64,000 bases of DNA, from the NCBI RefSeq assembly GCF_009708075.1, contig NZ_WMBT01000008.1, forward strand, positions 99,234-163,233. The letters are read 5' to 3'. A program made the translations under genes and the position numbers. The notes under the pieces were generated by a model. It was not told the origin of the DNA. It made no database searches and was given only the letters and a program-made list of their open reading frames with translations. This stretch comes from Paracoccus lichenicola (GTDB lineage: Bacteria; Pseudomonadota; Alphaproteobacteria; Rhodobacterales; Rhodobacteraceae). Below are positions 35,027 through 42,913 of the stretch, one piece after another (position 1 is the first letter of the stretch; every line of letters starts with the position of its first letter).

Positions 35027-37281
35027 CCGGGGAACGCGACCAGGATCCGGCCACCCCCTTCTACGATCATCCGACCGGGGGATGGGGGTCGCTGAAAGGC
35101 GTGCTGCGGCAGGCCACCAAAAGCCGGATCCGCCTGGGCACCCTGGAAACCCTGCGCCGCCAGAACAAGCCCGGCGGGCATATGTGCACGTCCTGCGCAT
35201 GGGCCAAGCCCCCCTCGCCGCACCTGGCCGAGTTCTGCGAGAACGGCGCCAAGGCCACCATCTGGGATCTGACCCGCGACCGCTGCACGCCCGACTTCTT
35301 CGCCCGCCACACCGTGACCGAATTGCGCAGCTGGCCCGACCACGACCTGGAAGCCGTCGGGCGCCTGACCCACCCCATGCGCTATGACGCGGGCAGCGAC
35401 CGTTATGTCGAGACGACCTGGCCGGAAGCCTTTGCGGCCATCGGCGCCAGCCTGCGCGGGATGGATCCGAAGACGACCGTCTTCTATGCCTCGGGCCGGG
35501 CCAGCCTTGAAACGTCCTACCTGTACCAGCTCTTCGCGCGGCTTTACGGGCACAACAACCTGCCCGACAGTTCCAACATGTGCCACGAGACGACCAGCGT
35601 GGCGCTGAAGCAGAAGATCGGCGCGCCGGTCGGCACCTGCGTGCTGGAGGATTTCGAGCACTGCGACCTGATGCTGTTCTTCGGCCAGAACACCGGCTCG
35701 AACAGCCCGCGCTTCCTGCACCCGATCCAGCAGGCGAAAAGGCGCGGCTGCAAGATCGTGACCTTCAACCCGATCCGCGAGCGCGGGCTGGTCGAGTTCA
35801 TGAACCCCCAAAGCCCGACCGAGATGCTGACGGGGCGCGGAACGCCCATTTCCGACATCTACCTGCAACTGCGCCCCGGCGGCGACATCGCGGCCATCGC
35901 GGGCATCTGCAAGCACCTGTTCGACCACGGCGATGTGGACCGCGGCTTCATCGCGCAGCATTGCCACGACTTCGACGCCTTCGAGACCTGGACGCGCGCG
36001 CAATCGTGGGAGGGGATCGAGACCGCCTCGGGCCTGTCCCAGGGCGACCTGGCCGAGGTGGCGGGGCTGTTCGCCGCGTCGAAACGCGTGATCGGCGTTT
36101 ACGGCATGGGCCTGACCCAGCATGTCCATGGCGGCGACAGCATCGGGATGCTGGTCAACCTTTTGCTGATGGGCGGCCATATCGGGCGCCCCGGCACCGG
36201 CATCTGCCCGGTGCGCGGCCATTCCAATGTGCAGGGCCAGCGCACGGTGGGGATTTCGGAAAAGCCCGAACTGGTGCCCTTGGACAAGCTGGCGCAGATG
36301 TTCGATTTCGACCCGCCGCGCGACACCGGCATGACCACGGTCGAGGCCGTCCAGGGCGTGATCGACGGCTCTGTGAAGGGCTTCGTCAGTCTGGGCGGCA
36401 ACTTCGCCCGCGCCATTCCCGATCTTGCCCGGGCCGAGCCTTGCTGGGCCGGGCTGGACCTGAACGTGCAGATCGCGACCAAGCTGAACCGATCCCACCT
36501 GCTGGTGGGCAAGGGGGCCTGGCTGCTGCCCTGCCTGGTGCGGGCCGAACGCGACGGGCAGAAATCGGGACCGCAGGCGGTGTCGATGGAAGACAGCCTC
36601 AGCCACATCCACGGATCCCTGGGCCGCCGTCCCCCGGCCTCGCGCCACCTTTTGTCGGAACCCGCCATCGTCGCGGGCATCGCCAAGGCGACGCTGCCGC
36701 CGAACCCCCGGGTCCGCTGGGACGAATGGGTCGCCGATTACGGCCGCATCCGCGACCTGATCGCCGAAACCTATCCCGACCAGTTCGCGGATTTCAACGA
36801 TCGGCTGTTCCAGGCGGGCGGCTTTTACCGCGGCAATTCGGCCCGCAGGCGCGACTGGCAGACCGAAAGCGGCAAGGCGGAATTCACGGTGCCGCCCGGC
36901 CTGTCGGCCCTGGGGGTGATGCCGGGCGACGGCGTCCACACGCTGGTCACGCTGCGGTCGAACGACCAGTTCAACACCACGATCTATGACTATCACGACC
37001 GGTTGCGCGGGCTGGAGGGGGACCGGATGATCGTCCTGATCTCGCGGGCCGGGATGGCGCGCGCCGGGTTGTCCGAAGGCCAGCGCGTCACGCTGGTCTC
37101 GGCCGTCGCCGATGGCATCCCCCGCCGGGTCGAGGGGTTCACCGTCACCCCCTATGACCTGCCCGACGGCTGCGTCGCGGCCTATTACCCCGAGGCCAAT
37201 CCCCTTGTGCCGCTGGATCATCACGACATCGCCTCGAAAACGCCGGCCTACAAGGGCGCCCCGGTGCGGATCGAGACCTGA
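35014..37281 (+). CDS. ydeP: FdhF/YdeP-family molybdopterin oxidoreductase
   Basis: A 755-residue Mo-bisMGD enzyme of the DMSO-reductase superfamily, closest in pattern to YdeP/TIGR01701. Key features: GGWGSLKGV near residue 23, CTSCAWAKP near 55 (only two of the four N-terminal Fe-S cysteines), FCENGAKATIWD, and the molybdenum-ligand site NMCHETTSVAL at about 190 (Cys where E. coli FdhF has selenocysteine). CPVRGHSNVQG and NRSHLL follow near 405 and 495. It lacks the full CxxCxxxC of assimilatory NasC. YdeP is linked to acid resistance in E. coli, and substrate is unknown. It has no ribosome binding site of its own. Confidence 0.9.
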   Translation: MCDVTGERDQDPATPFYDHPTGGWGSLKGVLRQATKSRIRLGTLETLRRQNKPGGHMCTSCAWAKPPSPHLAEFCENGAKATIWDLTRDRCTPDFFARHTVTELRSWPDHDLEAVGRLTHPMRYDAGSDRYVETTWPEAFAAIGASLRGMDPKTTVFYASGRASLETSYLYQLFARLYGHNNLPDSSNMCHETTSVALKQKIGAPVGTCVLEDFEHCDLMLFFGQNTGSNSPRFLHPIQQAKRRGCKIVTFNPIRERGLVEFMNPQSPTEMLTGRGTPISDIYLQLRPGGDIAAIAGICKHLFDHGDVDRGFIAQHCHDFDAFETWTRAQSWEGIETASGLSQGDLAEVAGLFAASKRVIGVYGMGLTQHVHGGDSIGMLVNLLLMGGHIGRPGTGICPVRGHSNVQGQRTVGISEKPELVPLDKLAQMFDFDPPRDTGMTTVEAVQGVIDGSVKGFVSLGGNFARAIPDLARAEPCWAGLDLNVQIATKLNRSHLLVGKGAWLLPCLVRAERDGQKSGPQAVSMEDSLSHIHGSLGRRPPASRHLLSEPAIVAGIAKATLPPNPRVRWDEWVADYGRIRDLIAETYPDQFADFNDRLFQAGGFYRGNSARRRDWQTESGKAEFTVPPGLSALGVMPGDGVHTLVTLRSNDQFNTTIYDYHDRLRGLEGDRMIVLISRAGMARAGLSEGQRVTLVSAVADGIPRRVEGFTVTPYDLPDGCVAAYYPEANPLVPLDHHDIASKTPAYKGAPVRIET

Positions 37282-37286
37282 GCGCG

Positions 37287-37709
37287 TCAGCCGCGCCGCG
37301 ACACGACCAGTTCGTCATGGCCGGACCGGGGGCAGGGCTGGCGGTTGAAGACCAGGCCGGGCAGGGCCAGGACCACGATCTCGGCCGTGGTGAAGACCGC
37401 CGATCCCTGGGGCATCAGATGGCCGCCGAAGGCCCGGCCTTCGCCATCCGCGATGGTCAGGTGCAGGTGCTGGGTCCTTGCATCCAGCGTGCCGGCCAGG
37501 GCCGTGATCTCGAAATGGCCGCGATAGGCGGTTCCTTCGGGCCGGTTGGCGTGGCGGATCACGACATCGGTCAGGCTGCCCACGCCCATCACCACCGCCA
37601 TGGCCCCCGCGCCGCTTGCGTCGAAGACGCGGCGCAACCCCTCGGTCAGGTTCTGGCCCGGACCAAGGCGGAAGGCGTGAAAGACGCCGGTCGAGGATAG
37701 CCCGTGCAT
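37287..37709 (-). CDS. DUF296 (PPC/PCC-domain) protein
   Basis: A 140-residue PPC-domain protein (plants and prokaryotes conserved). It shows FHAFRLGPGQNLTEGLRR near residues 9-26, and FEITALAGTLDARTQHLHLT near 68-87 with GRAFGGHL, where the RxPxxxH-type ligand cluster of the family sits. PPC proteins are usually trimers and have been linked to DNA binding or small-molecule binding. It ends 5 bp from the YdeP-type gene on the opposite strand. An EcfG-like motif with an 18-bp spacer lies at 37786-37812; this is too long to call. Confidence 0.85.
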   Translation of the reverse strand: MHGLSSTGVFHAFRLGPGQNLTEGLRRVFDASGAGAMAVVMGVGSLTDVVIRHANRPEGTAYRGHFEITALAGTLDARTQHLHLTIADGEGRAFGGHLMPQGSAVFTTAEIVVLALPGLVFNRQPCPRSGHDELVVSRRG

Positions 37710-37863
37710 GGAAAGCCGCCTTCGGGGGTTTGCCCGTCCGCTTGTGCGGCACGGGGCGGCACGGGTCAAGCGGACGTGATCCATCAACGGCGGGAATCGC
37801 TTGGCGGGTTCCGATTCATGATCATCATTGGACGAAACGCGAACAAGGGGGCAGACTGAACCC

Positions 37864-38124
37864 ATGATCAGCGAACCCGACAGCGTGCTTCTGGACCGCC
37901 GCGATCCCGACCGGAACATGGCGCGGTATTATCGCCTGGATGTCGTGCCCGACCTGTTCGGCGGCGTCGTGCTGGTGCGCAACTGGGGGCGCATCGGCCA
38001 TCGCGGCCGGGAACGCCAGCACTGGTTCGCCGACCGAGAGGCCGCGCTGCGCGAACAGGCGGCCTGGGCGCGGCGCAAGCAGCGCCGGGGATACGGCATG
38101 GTCAGCCCCGCGGGTGATCCATAA
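37864..38124 (+). CDS. WGR-domain protein
   Basis: An 86-residue single WGR domain: LDVVPDLFGGVVLVRNWGRIG near 26-46 and HWFADREAALREQAAWARRK near 53-72. The WGR motif occurs in PARPs and in stand-alone bacterial proteins, where it probably binds nucleic acid or polymer ends. The ATG at 37864 has AAGGGGGCAG upstream; a TTG start at 37828 is possible but adds only polar residues. Placed near DNA-end joining genes it may have a DNA-damage link, which is speculation. Confidence 0.82.
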   Translation: MISEPDSVLLDRRDPDRNMARYYRLDVVPDLFGGVVLVRNWGRIGHRGRERQHWFADREAALREQAAWARRKQRRGYGMVSPAGDP

Positions 38125-38187
38125 TCCGGCTTATCTTGCATTTTGCGGCCAAATCCGCCGATTGATCGTTGTTCGCCCGGCGCCGAC

Positions 38188-38212
38188 GGAACAGTTCCCG
38201 GCAATCCGTGTT
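38188..38212 (+). promoter_or_regulatory. EcfG-type promoter for Mn-catalase
   Basis: GGAAC (38188-38192), 16 bp spacer, TGTT (38209-38212), 32 bp before the catalase ATG at 38245. The T in place of C at the first -10 base also occurs in the site at 43704-43728. Confidence 0.52.
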
Positions 38213-38244
38213 CTTTCCTGGCATCCAGAACCCGGAGAACGGCC

Positions 38245-39177
38245 ATGTTCCTGCGCGTCGATAAGCTGCAAGTCGAATTGCCTGCCCCCAAGCGACAAGA
38301 TCCGAACGCCGGCGCTGCCCTGCAAGAATTGCTGGGCGGCAAGTACGGCGAGATGTCCACGCTGGGGAACTACATGTTCCAAAGCTTCAACTTCCGCAGC
38401 AAGTCCAAGCTGCGCCCCTTCTACAGCCTGGTCGCGGCCATCACCGCCGAGGAACTGGGCCATGTCGAGCTGGTCTCGAACGGGGTGGCCATGCTGAACA
38501 ACGGCCCGGACGTGCCGGGCGGGGACGAGGGCTTCGGCGGCGACATCTCGAACGCGCCGTTCGAGGCGATGAAGGACATCCGGTCTGCGGCCTCGTTCTA
38601 CAGCCATGCGGGGGGCGCGGTTCCGGTCAACTCGAACTCGATGTCCTGGAACGCGGACATGGTGACCACGACCGGCAACGTGATCGTGGATCTGCTGCAC
38701 AACTTCCACCTGGAATGCGGCGCGCGGCTGCACAAGCTGCGGGTCTATGAATCGCTGACCGACGCCAACATCACCGGGCGCGAGGTCTGCGGATACCTGC
38801 TGGTGCGCGGGTCGGTCCATGCCCATGCCTATGCCCTGGCGCTGAAGAAGATCACCGGGGTGGAGCTGGAAAAGTTCCTGCCCACGCCGAACATCCCGCT
38901 GGGCAACATCCCGGAATGCCAGAAATACCTGGCCGAAGGGTCGCACCGCCGGCTTTATACCTTCAGCCCCAAGGATTACGAGGAAATGCGCGGCATCTGG
39001 GGCGGCGGGGAAATGGCCCTGCCCGACGATCCCCCGGGCGAGCTCGAGGTGGTGGACGGCCTGCCCGACGGCGGCAAGATCCATGACCTGACCGGCGTGC
39101 CCTCGGCCTTCACCCCGGATTACGCCCCCGAGGAAATGTTCGAGATCGCCAGCAAGCTTTACCAGAAGTCGCGCTGA
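38245..39177 (+). CDS. Manganese (non-heme) catalase
   Basis: A 310-residue Mn-catalase. Di-manganese ligands lie on a four-helix core: an N-terminal Glu helix (LQVELPAPK and DPNAGAALQELLGGKYGEM near 12-40), EELGHVELV (Glu and His near 71) and ECGARLHKLR (Glu and His near 157-161), and NANSMS-type NSNSMSWNADM. The enzyme removes H2O2 without haem. CGGAGAA precedes the ATG. It is followed by a hairpin terminator (39187), then a possible readthrough operon from 39232 to 42441. Confidence 0.95.
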   Translation: MFLRVDKLQVELPAPKRQDPNAGAALQELLGGKYGEMSTLGNYMFQSFNFRSKSKLRPFYSLVAAITAEELGHVELVSNGVAMLNNGPDVPGGDEGFGGDISNAPFEAMKDIRSAASFYSHAGGAVPVNSNSMSWNADMVTTTGNVIVDLLHNFHLECGARLHKLRVYESLTDANITGREVCGYLLVRGSVHAHAYALALKKITGVELEKFLPTPNIPLGNIPECQKYLAEGSHRRLYTFSPKDYEEMRGIWGGGEMALPDDPPGELEVVDGLPDGGKIHDLTGVPSAFTPDYAPEEMFEIASKLYQKSR

Positions 39178-39186
39178 ACGCGCGAC

Positions 39187-39216
39187 GGCGGCCGTCCCCG
39201 GGGGCGGCCGCCCTGT
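39187..39216 (+). terminator. Probable terminator after Mn-catalase
   Basis: An 8-bp perfect stem GGCGGCCG/CGGCCGCC (39187-39194 and 39205-39212) with a CCCC/GGGG extension is followed by CTGTTT. The U-run is short, so termination may be partial. Confidence 0.5.
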
Positions 39217-39231
39217 TTCCACGAGGTCCCG

Positions 39232-39849
39232 ATGCCGCGCCGCCAGACCGACCTGCCCCTTGCCGCCGCCGTGCTTGCCTTGACCGTCGGCGCGGGCCTT
39301 GCCGCGGGGGCGATGCTGAAATCCCCCGCCCGGCGTCCGCCCGACAGCGCGCCCGGCCGCACCGCGCGCCGGTCCCATTTCGGCGGCTATCAGGTCGCGG
39401 GCCGCACCGTCACCATCGCCGCGCCGCGAAGCCGCATCTACGACATGTGGCGCAACCCGGACCGCCTGACCGACTTCATGGAGGGTCTGGCCGCCGTCCA
39501 GGTCAGCGGCGACGACGTGACCTGGGTCATCGACACGCCGGACGGCCACCTGGCCGTGGAAACCCGCCTGGTCGAGGACCGCGAGAACGAGGCCCTCGCC
39601 TGGCGGTCCGTCCCCGGCGCGGACATCGAGATCGAGGCCAAGGTCCAGTTGCGCGACGCCCCCGCGAACCGCGGCACCGAGGTCGAGGCCCATATCGCCT
39701 GGCGCCCGCAGGCGGGCACCGTCGGGCAATGGGCGGCCCGGCTGCGCGGCACCGATCCGAAGGTGCGCGGCAAGCAGGAATTGAAGCGGCTCAAGATGCT
39801 TCTGGAAACCGGCGAGATCGCCACCTCGTCCAACAGAAGGGCGGACTGA
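39232..39849 (+). CDS. SRPBCC-family protein with N-terminal membrane anchor
   Basis: A 205-residue protein. Residues 10-28 are a hydrophobic anchor or uncleaved signal (AAAVLALTVGAGLAAGAML). Residues 55-195 read as an SRPBCC/START-like hydrophobic-ligand fold: VAGRTVTIAAPRSRIYDMW, then MEGLAAVQVSGDDVTWVIDT. Such proteins appear commonly in stress clusters beside an alcohol dehydrogenase, as here, where its stop overlaps the next start by 1 bp. Ligand unknown. Confidence 0.82.
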   Translation: MPRRQTDLPLAAAVLALTVGAGLAAGAMLKSPARRPPDSAPGRTARRSHFGGYQVAGRTVTIAAPRSRIYDMWRNPDRLTDFMEGLAAVQVSGDDVTWVIDTPDGHLAVETRLVEDRENEALAWRSVPGADIEIEAKVQLRDAPANRGTEVEAHIAWRPQAGTVGQWAARLRGTDPKVRGKQELKRLKMLLETGEIATSSNRRAD

Positions 39850-41033
39850 TGCGCGCACTGACCTGGCACGGCAAGCATGACGTTCGCGTCGATACCGTTC
39901 CCGACCCCCAGATCGTCAACCCCCGCGACGCCATCATCGAGGTGACCGCCACGGCCATTTGCGGGTCCGACCTGCATCTTTACGACGCGGTGATCCCCGG
40001 CCTGATGCCGGGCGACATCCTGGGCCACGAATTCATGGGCCGCGTGGTGGACACGGGGCCGAAATCCACGCTGAAGAAGGGCGACCGGGTGGTGGTGCCC
40101 TTCACCATTTCCTGCGGGGCCTGCTTCTTTTGCCAGCAGCAGCAATTCTCGGCCTGCGACAACTCGAACCCGGTGGAAAAGCAGGAAGCGTCCGAACTGC
40201 TTTATGGCCACGCGATGAGCGGGCTTTTCGGTTATTCCCACATGACCGGCGGCTATCCGGGCGGTCAGGCGGAATACGTGCGCGTGCCGTTTTCCGATGT
40301 GGGTCCCGTCGTGATCCCGGACGGGGTGCCCGACGAACAGGTGCTGTTTCTGTCCGACATCCTGCCCACCGGCTGGATGGCCGCCGAAAACGCCGACATC
40401 CGGCCCGGCGACAGCGTGGCCGTCTGGGGCTGCGGGCCGGTGGGGCTGTTCGCGGTCCAGTCGGCGCTGCTGATGGGCGCAGGGCAGGTCATCGCCATCG
40501 ACCATTACCCCCATCGGCTGGCGCTGGCGCGGTCCCTGGGCGCCAAGGTCATCGACTTCAAGCAGACCCATGTGCTGGAGGCGCTGATGGAGATGACCGG
40601 CGGCATCGGACCCGACGCGGTGATCGACGCGGTGGGCATGGAAAGCCACGGCTTTTCGCCCGACAACCTGATGGACGCGCTGAAGCAGAAGGTCGGCATC
40701 GGCGCGGACCGGGCGCACGCGCTGCGCATGGCGTTGATGGCCGTGCGCAAGGGCGGGCGGGTGTCGATCCCCGGCGTTTATGGCGGGCTGGCCGACAAGT
40801 TCCCGCTGGGCGCGCTGATGGAAAAGGGCCTGCAGATCCGCACCGGCCAGACCCATGTGCAGAAATACACCCGCGAACTGCTGCACCGCATCCTGGAGGG
40901 AGAGATCGACACCACCTTCCTGATCTCTCACCGCCTGGCGCTGGAGGATGCGCCCACCGGCTACAGGAACTTTCACGGCAAGCAGGACGAATGGACCAAG
41001 GTGGTCCTGACGCCCGGCGCAAAGGGGACTTGA
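39849..41033 (+). CDS. Zinc-dependent alcohol dehydrogenase (MDR family)
   Basis: A 394-residue medium-chain dehydrogenase. Catalytic zinc ligands are Cys38 in AICGSDLH and His about 62 in LGHEFMG; structural zinc cysteines are in ISCGACFFCQQQQFSACD (about 90-107). The nucleotide fold VAVWGCGPVGLFAVQSALL is near 194. Size and the GGIGPDAVIDAVGME region place it in the glutathione-dependent formaldehyde dehydrogenase-like or stress-associated threonine/alcohol dehydrogenase branch. It is coupled to the SRPBCC gene by TGATG. Confidence 0.93.
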   Translation: MRALTWHGKHDVRVDTVPDPQIVNPRDAIIEVTATAICGSDLHLYDAVIPGLMPGDILGHEFMGRVVDTGPKSTLKKGDRVVVPFTISCGACFFCQQQQFSACDNSNPVEKQEASELLYGHAMSGLFGYSHMTGGYPGGQAEYVRVPFSDVGPVVIPDGVPDEQVLFLSDILPTGWMAAENADIRPGDSVAVWGCGPVGLFAVQSALLMGAGQVIAIDHYPHRLALARSLGAKVIDFKQTHVLEALMEMTGGIGPDAVIDAVGMESHGFSPDNLMDALKQKVGIGADRAHALRMALMAVRKGGRVSIPGVYGGLADKFPLGALMEKGLQIRTGQTHVQKYTRELLHRILEGEIDTTFLISHRLALEDAPTGYRNFHGKQDEWTKVVLTPGAKGT

Positions 41034-41038
41034 AGATC

Positions 41039-41242
41039 ATGCCCAGCACCAACGAAGACGGCGACAAGACGACCGAGGGCGGTCCCATCGACCGATCGGC
41101 CGGGGCGGCGGGGGAACCTTCGGACACGGACTATGTCCGCGCCACCGCGCCCGTGCGCAACCGGCTGGCTTGGCAGGTGCTGGTCTGGCCCCTGGCCATG
41201 GTCCTGCTGGTGATCTTCGGCGCCATCTGGGCGCTGTCGTGA
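41039..41242 (+). CDS. Small single-pass membrane protein
   Basis: A 67-residue protein: 40 polar, acidic residues (MPSTNEDGDKTTEGGPID) followed by one membrane helix (WQVLVWPLAMVLLVIFGAIWAL, about 45-66) at the C-terminus. It begins 5 bp after the alcohol dehydrogenase stop and overlaps the next tiny gene as GTGA. No family recognised; membership in the YetF stress operon is the only clue. Confidence 0.68.
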   Translation: MPSTNEDGDKTTEGGPIDRSAGAAGEPSDTDYVRATAPVRNRLAWQVLVWPLAMVLLVIFGAIWALS

Positions 41243-41403
41243 CAAACCGCGCGCCCGGGCCTCGCCGCCTTGGCCGGGCGGGCGTGGCGGTGGTGGTCAT
41301 CCTGGTCGCCGTCATGCTGGTCCTGTTCGTCGGCCGCAACCTGTGGCACGCGAGCGAGGTTCATGACACGCCACCCGAAGTCGAGGCCGGCCAGCAGCCT
41401 TGA
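41239..41403 (+). CDS. Small single-pass membrane protein
   Basis: A 54-residue protein read from a GTG inside the GTGA overlap with the preceding gene. One hydrophobic stretch, VAVVVILVAVMLVLFVGRNLW, at about residues 16-36, follows a basic N-terminus (MTNRAPGPRRLGRAG), which predicts an N-in anchor. It is followed by an acidic tail. Coupling to two small neighbours suggests a complex, but nothing identifies a function. Confidence 0.6.
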   Translation: MTNRAPGPRRLGRAGVAVVVILVAVMLVLFVGRNLWHASEVHDTPPEVEAGQQP

Positions 41404-41471
41404 TCCCGGCACGGAACCGCAGCCCGTCCAGGGGGCTTTCCCCTGGAAGCAAGAGCTTGCGGAGAGCGGCC

Positions 41472-41987
41472 ATGACCAAGGGGACAAGACTGACCATCCC
41501 GGACATACGCCCCGACGGGCTGCAACTGGACGAGCCGCGCGCCCGCCAGCGCCGTTACTGGCGCGTCCAGCGCGCCGCCTGGTGGTGCTTTGGCGGCATC
41601 ATGGCCTTGGCGGTGCTGGGCCTGACCGGCAGCGGCGGCATCCTTTCCAGGCAGACGGTGCCCTTTGCCGACACCCGGGCCGAGGTGCCGCGCGTGTCCC
41701 GCTGGGAAGGCTCGGACGAGGTGGCGATCACCTTCGACAACCCCGCCCCCAGCCACGAGGTCCGCATCTCGCAACCCTTCTTCGACCGCTTCCAGATCGA
41801 GCGGATCCAGCCCGAACCCGACGCGAACCGCCTGGCCGAAGGCGCGCAGGTGATGACCTTTCCCACCGGAGGCCCTGCCCCGCATCAGGTCAGGATCGCC
41901 CTGCGGGCCATGCATTTCGGCTGGACCCGCTTCGAGATGACCGTCAACGGCGAGACCCGCCCGATCACCCTGATCGTTCTGCCCTGA
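41472..41987 (+). CDS. Hypothetical membrane protein beside YetF
   Basis: A 171-residue protein. One membrane helix (CFGGIMALAVLGLTGSGGI, about 38-58) follows a basic segment (ARQRRYWRVQRAAWW). The C-terminal 110 residues are an extracytoplasmic beta-rich domain (VSRWEGSDEVAITFDNPAPSH near 80). Similar proteins often accompany DUF421/YetF genes. The ATG has GGAGAG upstream, and the yetF gene starts 8 bp after the stop. Function unknown. Confidence 0.78.
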   Translation: MTKGTRLTIPDIRPDGLQLDEPRARQRRYWRVQRAAWWCFGGIMALAVLGLTGSGGILSRQTVPFADTRAEVPRVSRWEGSDEVAITFDNPAPSHEVRISQPFFDRFQIERIQPEPDANRLAEGAQVMTFPTGGPAPHQVRIALRAMHFGWTRFEMTVNGETRPITLIVLP

Positions 41988-41994
41988 GGAAATC

Positions 41995-42441
41995 ATGGAT
42001 TCGGTTATTCGCGGCGTTTCCGTCTATGTCATCCTGCTGATCGCCACGCGCCTGTCGGGCCGGCGCACCATGGCGCAGATGACGCCCTTCGATTTCGTCC
42101 TGCTGCTGATCATCGCCGAGACGACGCAACAGGCGCTGCTGGGCGACGACTTTTCCATCACCAACGCGGCGGTCCTGATCGTCACGCTGTTCGCGACCGA
42201 CGTGCTGCTGGCCTTCGTCAAGGCGCGATCGGACAGGGCGGCCTCCATCCTGGACGGCAACCCCACCGTCCTGATCAGCCAGGGCCGGATCGACGAGGAG
42301 GCGATGCGCCGGGCGCGCGTCGGCGTGGGCGACCTGCTGGAAGCCGCGCGGTCCCAGCATGGGCTGAAGACGCTGGACGACATCGACGCCGCCGTGCTGG
42401 AGGTCAGCGGCGGCATCAGCATCATCCCGAAGGAACGATAG
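41995..42441 (+). CDS. YetF/DUF421-family membrane protein
   Basis: A 148-residue inner-membrane protein of the DUF421 family: two to three N-terminal helices, TRLSGRRTMAQMTPFDFVLL near residues 18-37, and a C-terminal cytoplasmic domain (LISQGRIDEEAMRRARVGVGD and HGLKTLDDIDAAVLEVSGGI, 97-145), which is the YetF domain seen in spore and stress proteins of Bacilli. It is the last gene of the operon that begins at 39232. Its stop TAG is followed by GGTGC, a partial match to the REP start GTAGGGTGC. Confidence 0.9.
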   Translation: MDSVIRGVSVYVILLIATRLSGRRTMAQMTPFDFVLLLIIAETTQQALLGDDFSITNAAVLIVTLFATDVLLAFVKARSDRAASILDGNPTVLISQGRIDEEAMRRARVGVGDLLEAARSQHGLKTLDDIDAAVLEVSGGISIIPKER

Positions 42442-42458
42442 GGTGCAGCGTCGCCGAT

Positions 42459-42673
42459 CTGGCGAAGGCCATCGCCTTCGCCACGCCGCGCCATATCAAC
42501 CTGAACCGCCGGGCCTCTAAAAGGCCCGGCCAGCGCCCGCCCCGCCCCCGGCGGGCGCTTCACGCCCCCCTGGGTCGGGCGCCGGCCTCATGTGGTCGCG
42601 GGGCTGAACCGTTTCTGGTGGCACCGTTCCGTCGCGGGCGGGGGAAACGCGATGCGTTTCCTTGTCCCGCCCG
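42459..42673 (+). repeat. GC-rich structured dispersed repeat, copy B
   Basis: A 215-bp element matching 10627-10840 along its whole length, with shared hairpins and differing loops. The terminal hairpin has GGGCGGG/CCCGCCC arms and inner stem GGAAACGC/GCGTTTCC, a compensated variant of copy A (GGAAATGC/GCATTTCC). It fills the 281-bp gap between the convergent yetF and DUF3606 genes and contains no gene. Confidence 0.85.
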
Positions 42674-42722
42674 GCACCCCGTCCCATCTCTGCTGAATCT
42701 CGACCTCAACCCGCGCCCGTGG

Positions 42723-42902
42723 TCAGTCGTCCTTCAGCTTGTCCTCCACCTTGGTCCGGCTGTTGCCTTCGGACTTGACCGCCTCGCGGACCTCCTTGCG
42801 CGACACGCCCATCTTCTCGGCTTCGTAGCGGACCTCGTGGTCCTGGCCGCCCGCGACCAGGCGCCGGTCCTGAGCGCGTCCGCGCGGTGTCTGTCTTGCC
42901 AT
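42723..42902 (-). CDS. DUF3606-like small protein
   Basis: A 59-residue charged protein resembling DUF3606: EVRYEAEKMGVSRKEVREAV near residues 22-41, with the conserved helix-turn-helix-like KxGVSxxEV. AAGGAGGACG ends 4 nt before the ATG at 42902. The ATG at 42917 is an alternative start that would overlap the SDR stop as ATGA. It shares the SDR promoter. DUF3606 genes in alphaproteobacteria are often stress-regulated. Function unknown. Confidence 0.8.
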   Translation of the reverse strand: MARQTPRGRAQDRRLVAGGQDHEVRYEAEKMGVSRKEVREAVKSEGNSRTKVEDKLKDD

Positions 42903-42913
42903 CGCGTCCTCCT

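Noticed and set aside
35014..37281. The Mo enzyme as NasC nitrate reductase
   Set aside because: The N-terminal CxxCxxxC cluster of NasC is absent and the SNMCHETTSVAL region and GGWG start match the YdeP family.
37786..37812. EcfG-type promoter for the DUF296 gene
   Set aside because: GGAAC and CGTT are present but the spacer is 18 bp, outside the 16-17 bp range.
41413..41437. EcfG-type promoter before the 171-aa membrane gene
   Set aside because: GGAAC is present but no GTT occurs at the right distance.
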